64,000 nucleotides of DNA from Prevotella sp. (lineage in GTDB: Bacteria > Bacteroidota > Bacteroidia > Bacteroidales > Bacteroidaceae), in assembly GCA_017619375.1 (NCBI GenBank), contig JAFZSL010000070.1, forward strand, positions 62,001 to 126,000, given 5' to 3'. Both the position numbers and the translations under genes were made by a program. The first letter of the stretch is position 1; each line of letters starts with the position of its first letter. Shown one piece after another: positions 40,051 through 48,630 of this stretch. The notes below the pieces were generated by a model. The model was not told the DNA's origin, searched no databases, and saw only the letters and a list, made by a program, of their open reading frames with translations.

Positions 40051-40929
40051 ATGGAACAAGCCAAATTTCAACAAATCAATCCTATGACAGTGAAGGCCGT
40101 TGTGGATGACTGCTCATACATCGACGACGACCTCGTCCTCTTCAGTCGTTTCAAGGACGTGCCCATCTCTTCCGAGCCGCGTGTGATGAACTGTCTTTTT
40201 GTGGCGATGTGCCTTGAGGGAAGTGCCCAATACACCGTGGATACCAAGGAGCACATGGTGCGGAAAAACGATGTCATTGTCGTCAACGACGGTCAGGTGA
40301 TTAGCGACTATATGCTCAGCCCCGACTGCAAGGGCATTGCCATCATGGCTTCCGTCGATTTTTTCGCCGAAATCATCAAGGAGGTTTATGAGATGTCACA
40401 GGTTTTCCTTTTCGCTTACTACAGTCCGGTATTTAATTTGAAACCCGAAAAAGCGGAGACATTCATTGGCTATTTCAACACCATACGCCAGAAGGTGGAT
40501 GACAAGGAGCACCGTTTCAGGCGTGAATTGGCCATCTCGCTGCTCAAGGCGATGGTTTATGACATCGGTAATGAGATTTACCAGAAACAGACCAATTCCC
40601 CCAAACGTACCAGGGCTGATGTCATTTTCAATAGTTTCATCGCCTTGGTGAAGGAGAATTTCCGGAGCGAGCGGCGTGTGAGTTGGTATGCCGAGCAACT
40701 GTGCATCACCCCCAAATATCTATCAGAGACGGTCAAGCAAATGAGTCGACGGACACCCAACGAGTGGATTGACCATTTTGTCACCCTTGAGATACGTGTG
40801 TTGCTGAAAAGTTCCACCATGAGCATCAAGGAAGTGGCAAGGATGCTGCATTTCCCCAACCAGTCTTTTTTGGGGAAGTTCTTCAAGGAGCATGTCGGCA
40901 TGTCGCCGTCCAAGTATCGGAGGTCGTGA
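40051..40929 (+). CDS. AraC family transcriptional regulator
   Basis: 292 residues. An N-terminal cupin-like sensing half (MCLEGSAQYTVDTKEHMV, about 52-70) and a C-terminal double helix-turn-helix, with RVSWYAEQLCITPKYLSETV and SIKEVARMLHFPNQSFLGKF followed by FFKEHVGMSPSKYRRS, the AraC signature end. Members of this kind respond to small molecules or stress. The target is unknown; it stands alone with its own promoter and converges with yifB, whose stop lies 24 bases away. Confidence 0.85.
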   Translation: MEQAKFQQINPMTVKAVVDDCSYIDDDLVLFSRFKDVPISSEPRVMNCLFVAMCLEGSAQYTVDTKEHMVRKNDVIVVNDGQVISDYMLSPDCKGIAIMASVDFFAEIIKEVYEMSQVFLFAYYSPVFNLKPEKAETFIGYFNTIRQKVDDKEHRFRRELAISLLKAMVYDIGNEIYQKQTNSPKRTRADVIFNSFIALVKENFRSERRVSWYAEQLCITPKYLSETVKQMSRRTPNEWIDHFVTLEIRVLLKSSTMSIKEVARMLHFPNQSFLGKFFKEHVGMSPSKYRRS

Positions 40930-40953
40930 GCCAGGCATTTGGTTTCCGGAAGT

Positions 40954-42501
40954 TCACACCCCTCTTTCCGCCCAGTCGCCACGGTCGAGGTTGCGGTAGC
41001 CGATGGCTTCGGCGATATGCTGGCTGAGCACTTTTTCCGAGCCTTCGAGGTCGGCGATGGTGCGAGCCACTTTCAGGATTCTGTTATAGGCTCGTGCTGA
41101 GAGTTTCAGCCGCTCCATTCCCATTCTCAAAAGGGTCAGCGAACTTTCGTCTGGCTCGGCGTATTGGTGAATCATCTTTTCCGTCATCTGGGCGTTGCAG
41201 TGGATGCCTTTCATTCCATGGTAACGCTGCTCCTGTATCTTTCGGGCGCGAAGCACCCTTTCCCTGATTTTCTCGCTGGGTTCTCCCACCGGTGCCTTGG
41301 AAAGGTCGTCGTAGCTGACGGCGGCGCATTCGATGTGGATGTCTATGCGGTCGAGCAGCGGTCCTGAGATTTTCGACATGTAGCGTTGGATTTGTCCGGG
41401 CGTGCAGACACAAGTGTGGGTGGGGTCGCCGTAGTAGCCGCAGGGGCAGGGGTTCATCGAGGCGACGAACATGAAGGAGCAAGGATATTCCACGGTGTAT
41501 TTCGCCCGTGCCACGGTGATTTTGCGGTCTTCGAGGGGTTGTCGCAGCACTTCCAGCGTCTGTTTTGAAAATTCTGTGAGTTCGTCAAGAAAGAGTACTC
41601 CGTTATGCGCCAAGGATACCTCTCCGGGCTGTGCCGACGACGTTCCGCCGCAGAGTCCCACTTGCGAGATGGTGTGGTGCGGACTGCGGAAGGGCCGTTG
41701 TGAGATGAGGGAGGTGTCGCGGCTCAGTTTGCCTGCCACGGAGTGCACTTGTGTGGTTTCCAGGCTCTCCGCCAGCGATAGTGGCGGGAGGATGCCAGGG
41801 AGTCGTTTCGCCATCATCGACTTGCCGCTTCCAGGCGGCCCGATCATGACGATGTTGTGCCCGCCGGCCGCCGCCACTTCAAGTGCGCGTTTCACGTTCT
41901 CTTGTCCGCGTACGTCGGCGTAGTCAAGGTCGAAGTTCGTCTGCTGCTCGTAGAATTCCTTCCTTGTGTCTACGAACACCGGTTCGGGCTTGCTCTTGCC
42001 TGAGAGCAGGTCCACCACTTGTGTGATGTCGTCCAAGCCATACACCTCCAGGTTGTTCACCACGGCGGCTTCTCGGGCGTTGTCGCGTGGCACGATGAGG
42101 CCTTTGAACTTCTCTTTCCTTGCCCGGATGGAGATGGGCAGGGCGGCGCGGATAGGCTTGAGTTTGCCGTCGAGTCCCAACTCTCCCACCATCATGTAAT
42201 CGGCAAGGTGGTCGGTGGGTAGTTTGCCATGGGCGGCAAGCATGCCGATGGCGATGGGAAGGTCGTAGCTGCTGCCCTCTTTCTTGATGTCGGCGGGCGA
42301 AAGGTTGATGGTGAGCGACGACACTGGGAGCCGGTAACCCACGTTGGGCAAGGCGGCGTTGATACGGGCGTAGCTTTCACGAACGGCGGTGTCGGCCATT
42401 CCCGAAAGGTTGAACATCACCCCGCGGGTCATGTTCACCTCTATGGTGATGGTGGTGGCTTCGAGACCCACCACGGCTGCACAATAGGTCTTTGCAAGCA
42501 T
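40954..42501 (-). CDS. Mg-chelatase-like AAA ATPase, YifB/ComM family
   Basis: 515 residues from MLAKTYCAAVVGLEATTI at 42501. An in-frame ATG at 42540 is possible, but a -7 promoter box (42542-42549) touches it, and family members begin at this inner methionine. An N-terminal Lon-protease-like fold is followed by the AAA domain with IGPPGSGKSMMAKRLPG (Walker A) and LFLDELTEF (Walker B), and a Mg-chelatase C-terminal domain (LSARAYNRILKVARTIADLE). It includes a zinc-finger-like stretch CPCGYYGDPTHTCVC. ComM of other bacteria is a helicase that helps branch migration during natural transformation. In Bacteroidetes its role is not settled. Confidence 0.88.
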   Translation of the reverse strand: MLAKTYCAAVVGLEATTITIEVNMTRGVMFNLSGMADTAVRESYARINAALPNVGYRLPVSSLTINLSPADIKKEGSSYDLPIAIGMLAAHGKLPTDHLADYMMVGELGLDGKLKPIRAALPISIRARKEKFKGLIVPRDNAREAAVVNNLEVYGLDDITQVVDLLSGKSKPEPVFVDTRKEFYEQQTNFDLDYADVRGQENVKRALEVAAAGGHNIVMIGPPGSGKSMMAKRLPGILPPLSLAESLETTQVHSVAGKLSRDTSLISQRPFRSPHHTISQVGLCGGTSSAQPGEVSLAHNGVLFLDELTEFSKQTLEVLRQPLEDRKITVARAKYTVEYPCSFMFVASMNPCPCGYYGDPTHTCVCTPGQIQRYMSKISGPLLDRIDIHIECAAVSYDDLSKAPVGEPSEKIRERVLRARKIQEQRYHGMKGIHCNAQMTEKMIHQYAEPDESSLTLLRMGMERLKLSARAYNRILKVARTIADLEGSEKVLSQHIAEAIGYRNLDRGDWAERGV

Positions 42502-42541
42502 GGGGTCGGCAGGAAATCGTGGAAATAATGCTTTTGACATA

Positions 42542-42549
42542 CAAAATTA
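42542..42549 (-). promoter_or_regulatory. yifB promoter (-7 box)
   Basis: TAATTTTG on the minus strand. It overlaps the divergent amidase promoter region and supports the start at 42501 over 42540. No clear TTTG at -33. Confidence 0.45.
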
Positions 42550-42557
42550 CTCTTTTT

Positions 42558-42589
42558 TTTGAGAATTCACGTTTTTTTCTTTAAATTTG
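42558..42589 (+). promoter_or_regulatory. Promoter of the amidase-fold gene
   Basis: TTTG, exactly 20 nt, TAAATTTG; leader of about 100 bases before the start at 42697. Confidence 0.55.
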
Positions 42590-42696
42590 TATGCTTTTCA
42601 ATGATTCCCACACAAAAGTGGCCTGTGTCTTTCGTGTTTCATAGGGATGGCGTTTCATTGTAAAAATTTATTATTAACCCTAATAATTTTAAGTCT

Positions 42697-43218
42697 ATGC
42701 TACATTGCGCCAATTTGAGTTTTAAAGAAGAAATGGAGCGTCGTGGCGACCACGCCACCAAGTATGTTGTTGTTCATCACTCCGAGTTGGTTACCCGCCA
42801 CACAGCCAAGGACGTGCATCAATGGCATCTCGACAAGGGCTGGGCAGGCTGCGGCTACCACTATTTTGTCAACAAGGATGGTGAAATCTTTGAGGGACGT
42901 CCCGTCTGGGCTGTCGGTGCCCATATGCATGGGTACAACAAGGAGTCTGTAGGCATTTGCTTCGAAGGCGACTTCAACAAGGAACAGATGAACCAGAAAC
43001 AGGAAGACGCCGCCGTCATGCTCGTCGCCTTGCTGAGTCTCTCGTATGATAATGCCAAAGTTGTCAGGCAATGTGATTTGTCAAAAGAGAAAAACGGTCC
43101 TGGTGCCAACTTCCCCTTTGAGGATTTCTGCCAAAAGGTTGAAACTTGCAAGAGTTGGATGAAGTCGCTTTCTGGCTCGGAGTTGTACCAACGGATAATG
43201 GATGCAGTGAAAGCTTAG
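42697..43218 (+). CDS. Amidase_2/PGRP-fold protein, probably inactive
   Basis: 173 residues with no signal peptide. The fold of N-acetylmuramoyl-L-alanine amidase type 2 is clear: YVVVHHSELV (first zinc His, 27/28), DVHQWHLDKGWAGCGYHYFV, GEIFEGRPVWAVGAHMHGYN and ESVGICFEGDF. At the place of the usual GHRDL and CPG zinc motifs it has RQCDLS and NGPGANFP: the second His and the zinc Cys are missing (Q125 and G134 by alignment). It is therefore likely to bind rather than cut peptidoglycan, unless C126 takes over. Similar small proteins occur in phages and in Bacteroidetes genomes; no phage genes lie nearby. Role unknown. Confidence 0.72.
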   Translation: MLHCANLSFKEEMERRGDHATKYVVVHHSELVTRHTAKDVHQWHLDKGWAGCGYHYFVNKDGEIFEGRPVWAVGAHMHGYNKESVGICFEGDFNKEQMNQKQEDAAVMLVALLSLSYDNAKVVRQCDLSKEKNGPGANFPFEDFCQKVETCKSWMKSLSGSELYQRIMDAVKA

Positions 43219-43276
43219 GGCTTTTGCTCGCTTGCCGGCATCCAATATGGCTTGATTGTCCACAATGAAAAACTTG

Positions 43277-43298
43277 GAGACGGGAAGAATCCCGTCTC
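43277..43298. terminator. Hairpin after the amidase-fold gene
   Basis: Perfect 8-bp stem, GAGACGGG against CCCGTCTC, loop AAGAAT. Followed by AAAA on the plus strand; on the minus strand a CAAGTTTTTC follows, so it may serve either neighbour. Confidence 0.45.
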
Positions 43299-43300
43299 AA

Positions 43301-43334
43301 AAGGCCCTGAAAGCCCTTGAGGCATCAGGGCCTT
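43301..43334 (-). terminator. Terminator after the S8 protease gene
   Basis: Perfect 10-bp stem, AAGGCCCTGA against TCAGGGCCTT, 14-base loop, followed on the minus strand by TTTTGAG and only 6 bases from the protease stop codon. Confidence 0.55.
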
Positions 43335-43340
43335 GGCGTT

Positions 43341-45515
43341 TCAATCAAGGCGTATGAGCGTGGAGCCCGTGGTTTTTTCCTGGTTGGAGCCCAGTTGCAC
43401 GGCATAAATTCCTGTCGGCAGTCCTGACAAGTCAAACGAAGCACCTTTTCCTGAGAGCACCTTTTTCCCATCAGTGGAGAAAACGCTGATGGTTGTTGTC
43501 GAAGGGGCGTTTCCATCCCATTCCACTTCCAACCTGCGCCCATTGAGATGGAAGCGTGCCGCGGAAGGCTGATGGGTGGACAACCCGGGTATTTTGTCAG
43601 GCAGATCGAGTATGTAGAGCAATCCTGCGTAAGCATCGATTTGCCCATGGCCGTATATGGTGTTGGGATAGTCCAAGGATGTGTCAGGATGGGTGCAGGT
43701 GTGTGCGAGGACATCGACGATGTCTTCCGGCGTCAGGTCAGGTTTTGCCTGCAGCCATAGTGCGATGGTGCCAGCCACGATGGGTGTTGCCATCGAGGTG
43801 CCGCTCTGGGCTGTGTAGTAGAAAGTCTTGCCGTTGTACACCACCTTGTCAGTCAGTTCCTTGCGCACTTTGTCCGTCATTTGCACAAAACTGTTGAACG
43901 CGGCGTTGATGCTGACCCCTGGGGCGGAGACATCGGGTTTGGTCAGTCCCTCGAATGTGGGGCCTCTTGAGGAGAAACGGGCGATCTGGCCAGGTTGGCT
44001 GGCGGCCAAATAGTCCACCTCGTCGTTGATTTCGCCGTCGATGTTTCTAAAGGCTGATTTGTAGCCCGTGGCGCCCACGGTGATAAGGCCTGGCAGGGTG
44101 CCGGGCCACCACAGGGAATGCCCGTCGCTTGCATGGCAGTATGCAGGGACTCCGCTGATGTTGACGAATGGTGAGAACTGGATGTCGGAATACGCCCATG
44201 CGGGTCCGTTTCCAGTGAGCAGGAATGTTGCTCCGCATAACATGAGGTATGCCAGGTTGGGCATGTCTCCGTGTATGTGCAGCACATCGCCCCGCTCGTC
44301 TTGATATTCGCTCTTGTAGACTTTCAGATGAATGTCTCCCAAGGAAACGGTGGTGGAGAGTCGGCATGTGTCCTGCAGCGCCAAGACACTGTCGGTGTGG
44401 AAGGCGATGGTGCTTTCGATATGCTGTTCCAGAAGTCTTAAGCTGAGGAAATCGATGCGTACGTATTGGTCTGTCGGCGTGATGATGTCCAGGTCGATGA
44501 GTTTTCCGCCACCCACACCATTGACGATGGCTGCACCGGCTTGTCTCACATCGGATGGTTTCTCCACGAAAGCGGAGTGGTAGCCGTCGTTGCCGGCACA
44601 GGTGACAATGATGCGTCCAGGACCGGTGAGCGCTTGTAGGGCTTCGCTTTCAAGAAGTCGCTGATGCCCAAGCATGTAACTGTCTCCGCTGCTGAAGTTC
44701 ACCACGCATGGCTTCCCGTCTTTTTCCGCTTGGTCGAACAAGTATTTGAAGCCAAGGATGCAGGTGGCCGACGTATGTTCGTCAGGATTGTCGAAGTCTT
44801 CGGTAAAAGAGTTGAAATGTGCCACATAAAGGTCAGATTCAGGTGCCATGCCTTGGTATTTCCCGTTTACCGCGCCACCGGCCATGATGCCCATGACGTG
44901 AGTGCCGTGCAGTGAGGCACCTTCATGGTGGGTGTGCCCGTAGACGCCTATTTCGTCTGGCGAGGTGATGGCGTGCCCCAAGGTTCCGTCGTCGTTCTTC
45001 CAGCAGAAGTCATAGTAGTAGTAAGCGCGTGATTTGCCATTGGAGTCGAGGAAGGCAGGGTGGGTGAAATCGAAGCCGTTGTCGAAGATGCCGGCAGCCA
45101 CGCCTTTTCCTGTGAATGCTTGAGGCAGACCGTCTCCGGTATAGATTGGTGTGGCGTTCACTTGTCCTGGGCTCACGTCCATGGCAGGATGTGGCATAGG
45201 TTCTGCTTCCAAGCGCTCCACGCGGGCATCCCTCGACAAGGAAGCCATTTCATCCAAGGGGATTTCCACGATATAGATGCGTCCCACGCTGTCCACCAAG
45301 TGGCAGCCGTGGTCTGCGGCAATGGCAGCGGCGTTGCTGCTTCTTTGAGTTGTCATCAAGGTGAGCACCGTCTGACTTGGCTTGATGCCATTCTTCGTCA
45401 TTCCATCGTGTTGGCGGACGAGTGAGGCCAGATGTGGCGACATCTTTCGGTAGTTTTGCGCCATGGTTGCCAGTGCGCATGCCAGTATGGCGAGTAGGAG
45501 GAATGTCTTTTTCAT
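43341..45515 (-). CDS. Secreted subtilisin-like serine protease (S8) with sorting-type C-terminus
   Basis: 724 residues from MKKTFLLLAILACALATMAQ at 45515, a typical signal peptide; upstream in-frame codons run into tRNA-Lys and cannot be coding. A propeptide-like region precedes the catalytic domain with AAGIFDNGFDFTHPAF (D145), SLHGTHVMGIMAGG (H203), CAGNDGYHS and AQSGTSMATPIVAG (S574). A beta insert lies between about 340 and 440. The last 50 residues (TISVFSTDGKKVLSGKGA to LIRLD, with LPTGIYAVQL) match the type IX secretion sorting domain, so it is likely exported and kept on the cell surface. Proteolysis of host or dietary proteins is likely. No own promoter found. Confidence 0.88.
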   Translation of the reverse strand: MKKTFLLLAILACALATMAQNYRKMSPHLASLVRQHDGMTKNGIKPSQTVLTLMTTQRSSNAAAIAADHGCHLVDSVGRIYIVEIPLDEMASLSRDARVERLEAEPMPHPAMDVSPGQVNATPIYTGDGLPQAFTGKGVAAGIFDNGFDFTHPAFLDSNGKSRAYYYYDFCWKNDDGTLGHAITSPDEIGVYGHTHHEGASLHGTHVMGIMAGGAVNGKYQGMAPESDLYVAHFNSFTEDFDNPDEHTSATCILGFKYLFDQAEKDGKPCVVNFSSGDSYMLGHQRLLESEALQALTGPGRIIVTCAGNDGYHSAFVEKPSDVRQAGAAIVNGVGGGKLIDLDIITPTDQYVRIDFLSLRLLEQHIESTIAFHTDSVLALQDTCRLSTTVSLGDIHLKVYKSEYQDERGDVLHIHGDMPNLAYLMLCGATFLLTGNGPAWAYSDIQFSPFVNISGVPAYCHASDGHSLWWPGTLPGLITVGATGYKSAFRNIDGEINDEVDYLAASQPGQIARFSSRGPTFEGLTKPDVSAPGVSINAAFNSFVQMTDKVRKELTDKVVYNGKTFYYTAQSGTSMATPIVAGTIALWLQAKPDLTPEDIVDVLAHTCTHPDTSLDYPNTIYGHGQIDAYAGLLYILDLPDKIPGLSTHQPSAARFHLNGRRLEVEWDGNAPSTTTISVFSTDGKKVLSGKGASFDLSGLPTGIYAVQLGSNQEKTTGSTLIRLD

Positions 45516-45588
45516 AATGTCTTGTTGGTTGAGCCGCATCGTTGATGGCTGAGTCATCCTTCGCCCTCTATCGTGAAAAGGAAAAGCA

Positions 45589-45622
45589 AAATCCCTGAAA
45601 CTCTGGCGAGTTTCAGGGATTT
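45589..45622 (-). terminator. Terminator after tRNA-Lys
   Basis: Perfect 15-bp stem, AAATCCCTGAAACTC against GAGTTTCAGGGATTT, loop TGGC, followed on the minus strand by TTGCTTTTCC. It separates the tRNA from the S8 protease gene. Confidence 0.85.
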
Positions 45623-45632
45623 CAGCGCTTGG

Positions 45633-45708
45633 TGGTGACTCGTTTGGGGCTCGAACCCAAGACCCCAACATTAAAAGTGTTGTGCTCTACCAACTGAGCT
45701 AACGAGTC
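45633..45708 (-). tRNA. tRNA-Lys (anticodon TTT)
   Basis: Minus strand cloverleaf: acceptor GACTCGT against ACGAGTC, discriminator A, encoded CCA; D arm with GCTCAGTTGGTAGAGC; anticodon arm CAACA, loop CTTTTAA, TGTTG with TTT at 34-36; T arm with GGTTCGAGCC. Confidence 0.95.
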
Positions 45709-45740
45709 TCCAAAATATGCCTTGTTTTCAAAAGCGAATG

Positions 45741-45772
45741 CAAAGGTATGCTTTTTTTATGAAACTGCCAAA
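45741..45772 (-). promoter_or_regulatory. tRNA-Lys promoter
   Basis: Minus strand TTTG, exactly 20 nt, TACCTTTG; the -7 box is 33 bases before the mature tRNA. Confidence 0.7.
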
Positions 45773-45794
45773 CTTTTTGAGTTTTTTTTGTTTT

Positions 45795-46967
45795 TCAGGG
45801 GCTATTCTCCTCTTTTTCCTCTTCTTCCTTCGTGGATTGAGGAGCGCAAAGTGCAGCTGGTTTGGGAGGTGGGGATGAATTGGAATACATCTCCTCCAAG
45901 TCGCCTTCGAAGGTGACGTACCTCTTGTAATAGGCAATGATGATGGTGGTGAGTGGCAATGCGACGATGAGGCCTATGAACCCAAGCAAGGAGCCCCAGA
46001 CAGAGAGCGACAGGAGCAAGACGGCGGGGTTGAGCCCCATGGCAGACCCCATGATTCTCGGCGTGGTGAACATGTCGGTGATGACTTGTATGATGGCGAA
46101 ACCCAGCAATGCCAATCCGAAGATCACCCAGAAGTTCTGACCGGTGTCGGCTGCTTTCAGCAGAGCGAGGAATGCGGTGGGTATGATGGCGAAGGTGTGC
46201 AGGTATGGCACCATGTCCATGATGCCGATGAGGATGCCCATGCCGATGGGCATGGGAAATCCAATGGCCCAGAACCAGCATGCGAACATCACTCCCATCC
46301 AGAAAGCCACTTGCCCCTGGCCGCGGATGTAGTTGTTGAGTGCGTTTTCCACGTCCTTCATCAAGTCTTGCCAGAAAGGCCTGGACTTCTTGGGGAATAT
46401 CTTGACCCAGTTGGTGGAGAGGTATTCGTAGTCGAGCAGTATGAAGAATGTATATAATAAGGTGATGAAGGATGCGAAGATGCTTATCGCGATGCTCGCC
46501 GTCCTGCCTACCACGGAGAACAGTTGCGGCACAGTTGTCTTCACTGTCTCTATGAAGTCGCGACTGCTGAGAAACTCCATCACCCGCTCACGGTGCTTGT
46601 TCAGCCAGTCCTGTAACATTGAGGAGAAGTCTCCCGATGGCGACTGCTGGTTGAGGTATTTGATGACAAGTGGTGCAAGGCGTTCAAACTGTTCTATCAT
46701 CGGCGGTATGATGAAATAGAATACGAGTGCCACGATGAGCCCCACGAAGATGAATGACACGATGATGGAGAGTGTACGAGAGGGTACGTGCATCTTGTAT
46801 TGCACGAATTTCACCATGGGGTAGAGCAGGTAGGCAAGGAACCAGCCTATGAAGAAAGGCAGCAAGACACTGCTCAGTCGCTTGACGAGCAGGATAAGGC
46901 CCACGGCTATCACTGCTATGATGATCCAGCGGGCCATGCGGTCGAATGTGATTTTTCCCTCTAACAT
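45795..46967 (-). CDS. AI-2E family transporter (TqsA/PerM-like permease)
   Basis: 390 residues with about eight membrane helices: a hydrophobic pair at the start (WIIIAVIAVGLILLVK and LLPFFIGWFLAYLLYPMVKF), a central soluble stretch (about 95-160), then helices with GWFLAYLLYP and PMPIGMGILIGIMDMVPYLH, the family's G-x-D-x-x-P-Y motif. The tail is acidic (EEEEKEENSP). Members export or balance small solutes, quorum signals or ions; the substrate here is unknown. It follows the thymidine kinase gene by 33 bases and likely shares its promoter. Confidence 0.85.
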   Translation of the reverse strand: MLEGKITFDRMARWIIIAVIAVGLILLVKRLSSVLLPFFIGWFLAYLLYPMVKFVQYKMHVPSRTLSIIVSFIFVGLIVALVFYFIIPPMIEQFERLAPLVIKYLNQQSPSGDFSSMLQDWLNKHRERVMEFLSSRDFIETVKTTVPQLFSVVGRTASIAISIFASFITLLYTFFILLDYEYLSTNWVKIFPKKSRPFWQDLMKDVENALNNYIRGQGQVAFWMGVMFACWFWAIGFPMPIGMGILIGIMDMVPYLHTFAIIPTAFLALLKAADTGQNFWVIFGLALLGFAIIQVITDMFTTPRIMGSAMGLNPAVLLLSLSVWGSLLGFIGLIVALPLTTIIIAYYKRYVTFEGDLEEMYSNSSPPPKPAALCAPQSTKEEEEKEENSP

Positions 46968-47000
46968 GATGATGGATATGGTTGTTTGGAAGGGGGATTC

Positions 47001-47588
47001 TTAGGGTTGTGTAGACTCTTCAAGCGCTTTGAGGTAACACTCTCTGCACAGTGGTTCGTATTGCGCTTTCTCGCCCAGCAGGACGCGTTTGTCCTCGTTC
47101 ACCAGGCGATGGCTGACATAAGCGAGCGACCCGCAGCGCATGCAGATGGCGTGGACCTTGGTCACGTCGTCGGCGATGGCACAAAGTGCCGGCATGGGAC
47201 CGAAGGGCACGCCCTTGAAGTCCATGTCCAAACCCGCCACAATCACCCTGATGCCGCGGTTGGCCAGTTCGTTGCACACCGCAGGCAGGCCGTCATCGAG
47301 AAACTGGGCTTCATCGATGCCCACCACGTCGATATCCGACGCCAGCAGCAGAATGGATGCCGACGTGTCCACCATGGTGCTCCTTATGGAGTTGCGGTCA
47401 TGGCTCACCACTTCCTCTTCGGAATACCTGGTGTCTATCGAGGGTTTGAAGATTTCCACACGCTGGCGTGCGAACACCGCACGCTTCACTCGACGGATGA
47501 GTTCTTCGGTCTTTCCCGAGAACATCGACCCGCACACCACTTCTATTCTTCCGGGACGGTGCAGCTCCCCTGATAAGTTGTCGCTCAT
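47001..47588 (-). CDS. tdk: Thymidine kinase
   Basis: 195 residues from [20 protein letters not shown] at 47588; upstream ATG lies beyond the promoter. P-loop [40 protein letters not shown] (Walker B and catalytic Glu), [20 protein letters not shown], and zinc cysteines in CMRCGS and CRECYL. Type II thymidine kinase, which phosphorylates thymidine with ATP to recycle nucleosides. The promoter at 47597-47628 lies right before it. Length normal. Confidence 0.94.
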   Translation of the reverse strand: MSDNLSGELHRPGRIEVVCGSMFSGKTEELIRRVKRAVFARQRVEIFKPSIDTRYSEEEVVSHDRNSIRSTMVDTSASILLLASDIDVVGIDEAQFLDDGLPAVCNELANRGIRVIVAGLDMDFKGVPFGPMPALCAIADDVTKVHAICMRCGSLAYVSHRLVNEDKRVLLGEKAQYEPLCRECYLKALEESTQP

Positions 47589-47596
47589 GATGCTTG

Positions 47597-47628
47597 CAAA
47601 ATTACGAATATTATATGAGACCACCAAC
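47597..47628 (-). promoter_or_regulatory. Promoter of thymidine kinase / AI-2E gene
   Basis: Minus strand GTTG, exactly 20 nt, TAATTTTG; -7 box 9 bases before the start at 47588. Confidence 0.6.
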
Positions 47629-47676
47629 TCTTGGAGTAACAATTCAGTAAATTATTTTTTTACAAGATTGCGAGGG

Positions 47677-47765
47677 CGGAGGTTTTTGGAGCGGCAGGAG
47701 GTTTTAGGAGCAAGTAGGAGGTTTTAGGAGATTTGGGAGAGGGTAGGAGGTTTTTGAGTTGCTGG
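47677..47765. repeat. Degenerate tandem array of AGGAGGTTTT units
   Basis: Four related units (47677, 47696, 47716 and 47745 as starts) share the core AGGAGGTTTTAGGAG in two neighbouring exact copies 20 bases apart, with looser copies at both ends. It lies in the gap between the divergent tdk and rsmI promoters. Confidence 0.65.
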
Positions 47766-47807
47766 TAGGCTCAAATGTTACTAAAATGTAAAAAAAGAGC
47801 AGATAAT

Positions 47808-47838
47808 TTTGCTTATTCTTTAATTTGATGTAATTTTG
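47808..47838 (+). promoter_or_regulatory. rsmI: rsmI promoter
   Basis: TTTG, 19 nt, TAATTTTG ending 9 bases before the rsmI ATG. A second TAATTTTG lies at 47804-47811. The message would have almost no leader. Confidence 0.5.
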
Positions 47839-47847
47839 CTCCCAACT

Positions 47848-48540
47848 ATGGGTATGCTGTATATCGTGCCGACGCCGGTCGGCAACATGGAGGATATCAC
47901 CCTGAGAGCATTGCGGGTGCTCAGGGAGGCTGACATCATCTTGGCGGAGGATACGCGAACCACAGGTGTCCTGTTGAAGCATTACGACATACAAGGACGT
48001 CTGCTCTCCCACCACAAGTTCAACGAACATGGCACGACGGCATCTGTCATCGAGCGCCTCAAGGCAGGACAAACCATAGCTCTCGTCAGCGATGCCGGGA
48101 CTCCGGGCATCAGCGACCCAGGGTTCTTCCTCGTCAGGGAGGCTGTTGCAGCGGGGGAAGAGGTGCAATGCCTTCCGGGTGCCACGGCTTTCGTGCCGGC
48201 ACTGGTAGCCTCCGGCCTGCCCGATGATCGGTTTTGTTTCGAGGGCTTCCTTCCCCAGAAGAAAGGCAGGCAGACCCGCCTCGCTTCTCTTGCCGCTGAA
48301 GAGCGCACCATCGTCATCTATGAGTCGCCTTATCGTCTGCTCAAGACACTTCAGCAGCTTTCCGAGGTGATGGGTGGCGAGCGGCCAGCCTGCGTGGCGA
48401 GGGAGATTTCCAAGGTCCATGAGGAGTGCGTCCGTGGGACATTAGCTGAATTGGTGCAGCATTTCACCAACACCGCCCCCCGGGGAGAGATAGTCCTCAT
48501 CGTTGGAGGGGCTGAGAAAAGATTGAAGAATAAGGATTGA
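47848..48540 (+). CDS. rsmI: 16S rRNA (cytidine-1402 2'-O) methyltransferase
   Basis: 230 residues from MGMLYIVPTPVGNMEDITLR at 47848 (a second ATG is 6 bases on). Tetrapyrrole-methylase fold: PTPVGNMEDITLRAL, AEDTRTTGVLLKHYDI, SDAGTPGISDPGFFLVREA and PGATAFVPALVASGLP. It adds the 2'-O methyl group to C1402, the same base that RsmH (34866-35780) methylates on N4. It has a promoter at 47808-47838 with hardly any leader. Length slightly under the 280 residues of E. coli RsmI, which has an added C-terminal domain. Confidence 0.92.
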   Translation: MGMLYIVPTPVGNMEDITLRALRVLREADIILAEDTRTTGVLLKHYDIQGRLLSHHKFNEHGTTASVIERLKAGQTIALVSDAGTPGISDPGFFLVREAVAAGEEVQCLPGATAFVPALVASGLPDDRFCFEGFLPQKKGRQTRLASLAAEERTIVIYESPYRLLKTLQQLSEVMGGERPACVAREISKVHEECVRGTLAELVQHFTNTAPRGEIVLIVGGAEKRLKNKD

Positions 48541-48630
48541 AGATGAAAAAGACTTGCCGGATATTAGTCCGTAAGCAACATTTTGGTCATCAAAACGTAG
48601 AATAATCATATTTTTAATAGGCATAAGGAA

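Noticed and set aside
45516-45671. Longer N-terminus for the S8 protease
   Set aside because: It would run through the tRNA-Lys terminator and into the tRNA; the signal peptide begins at 45515.
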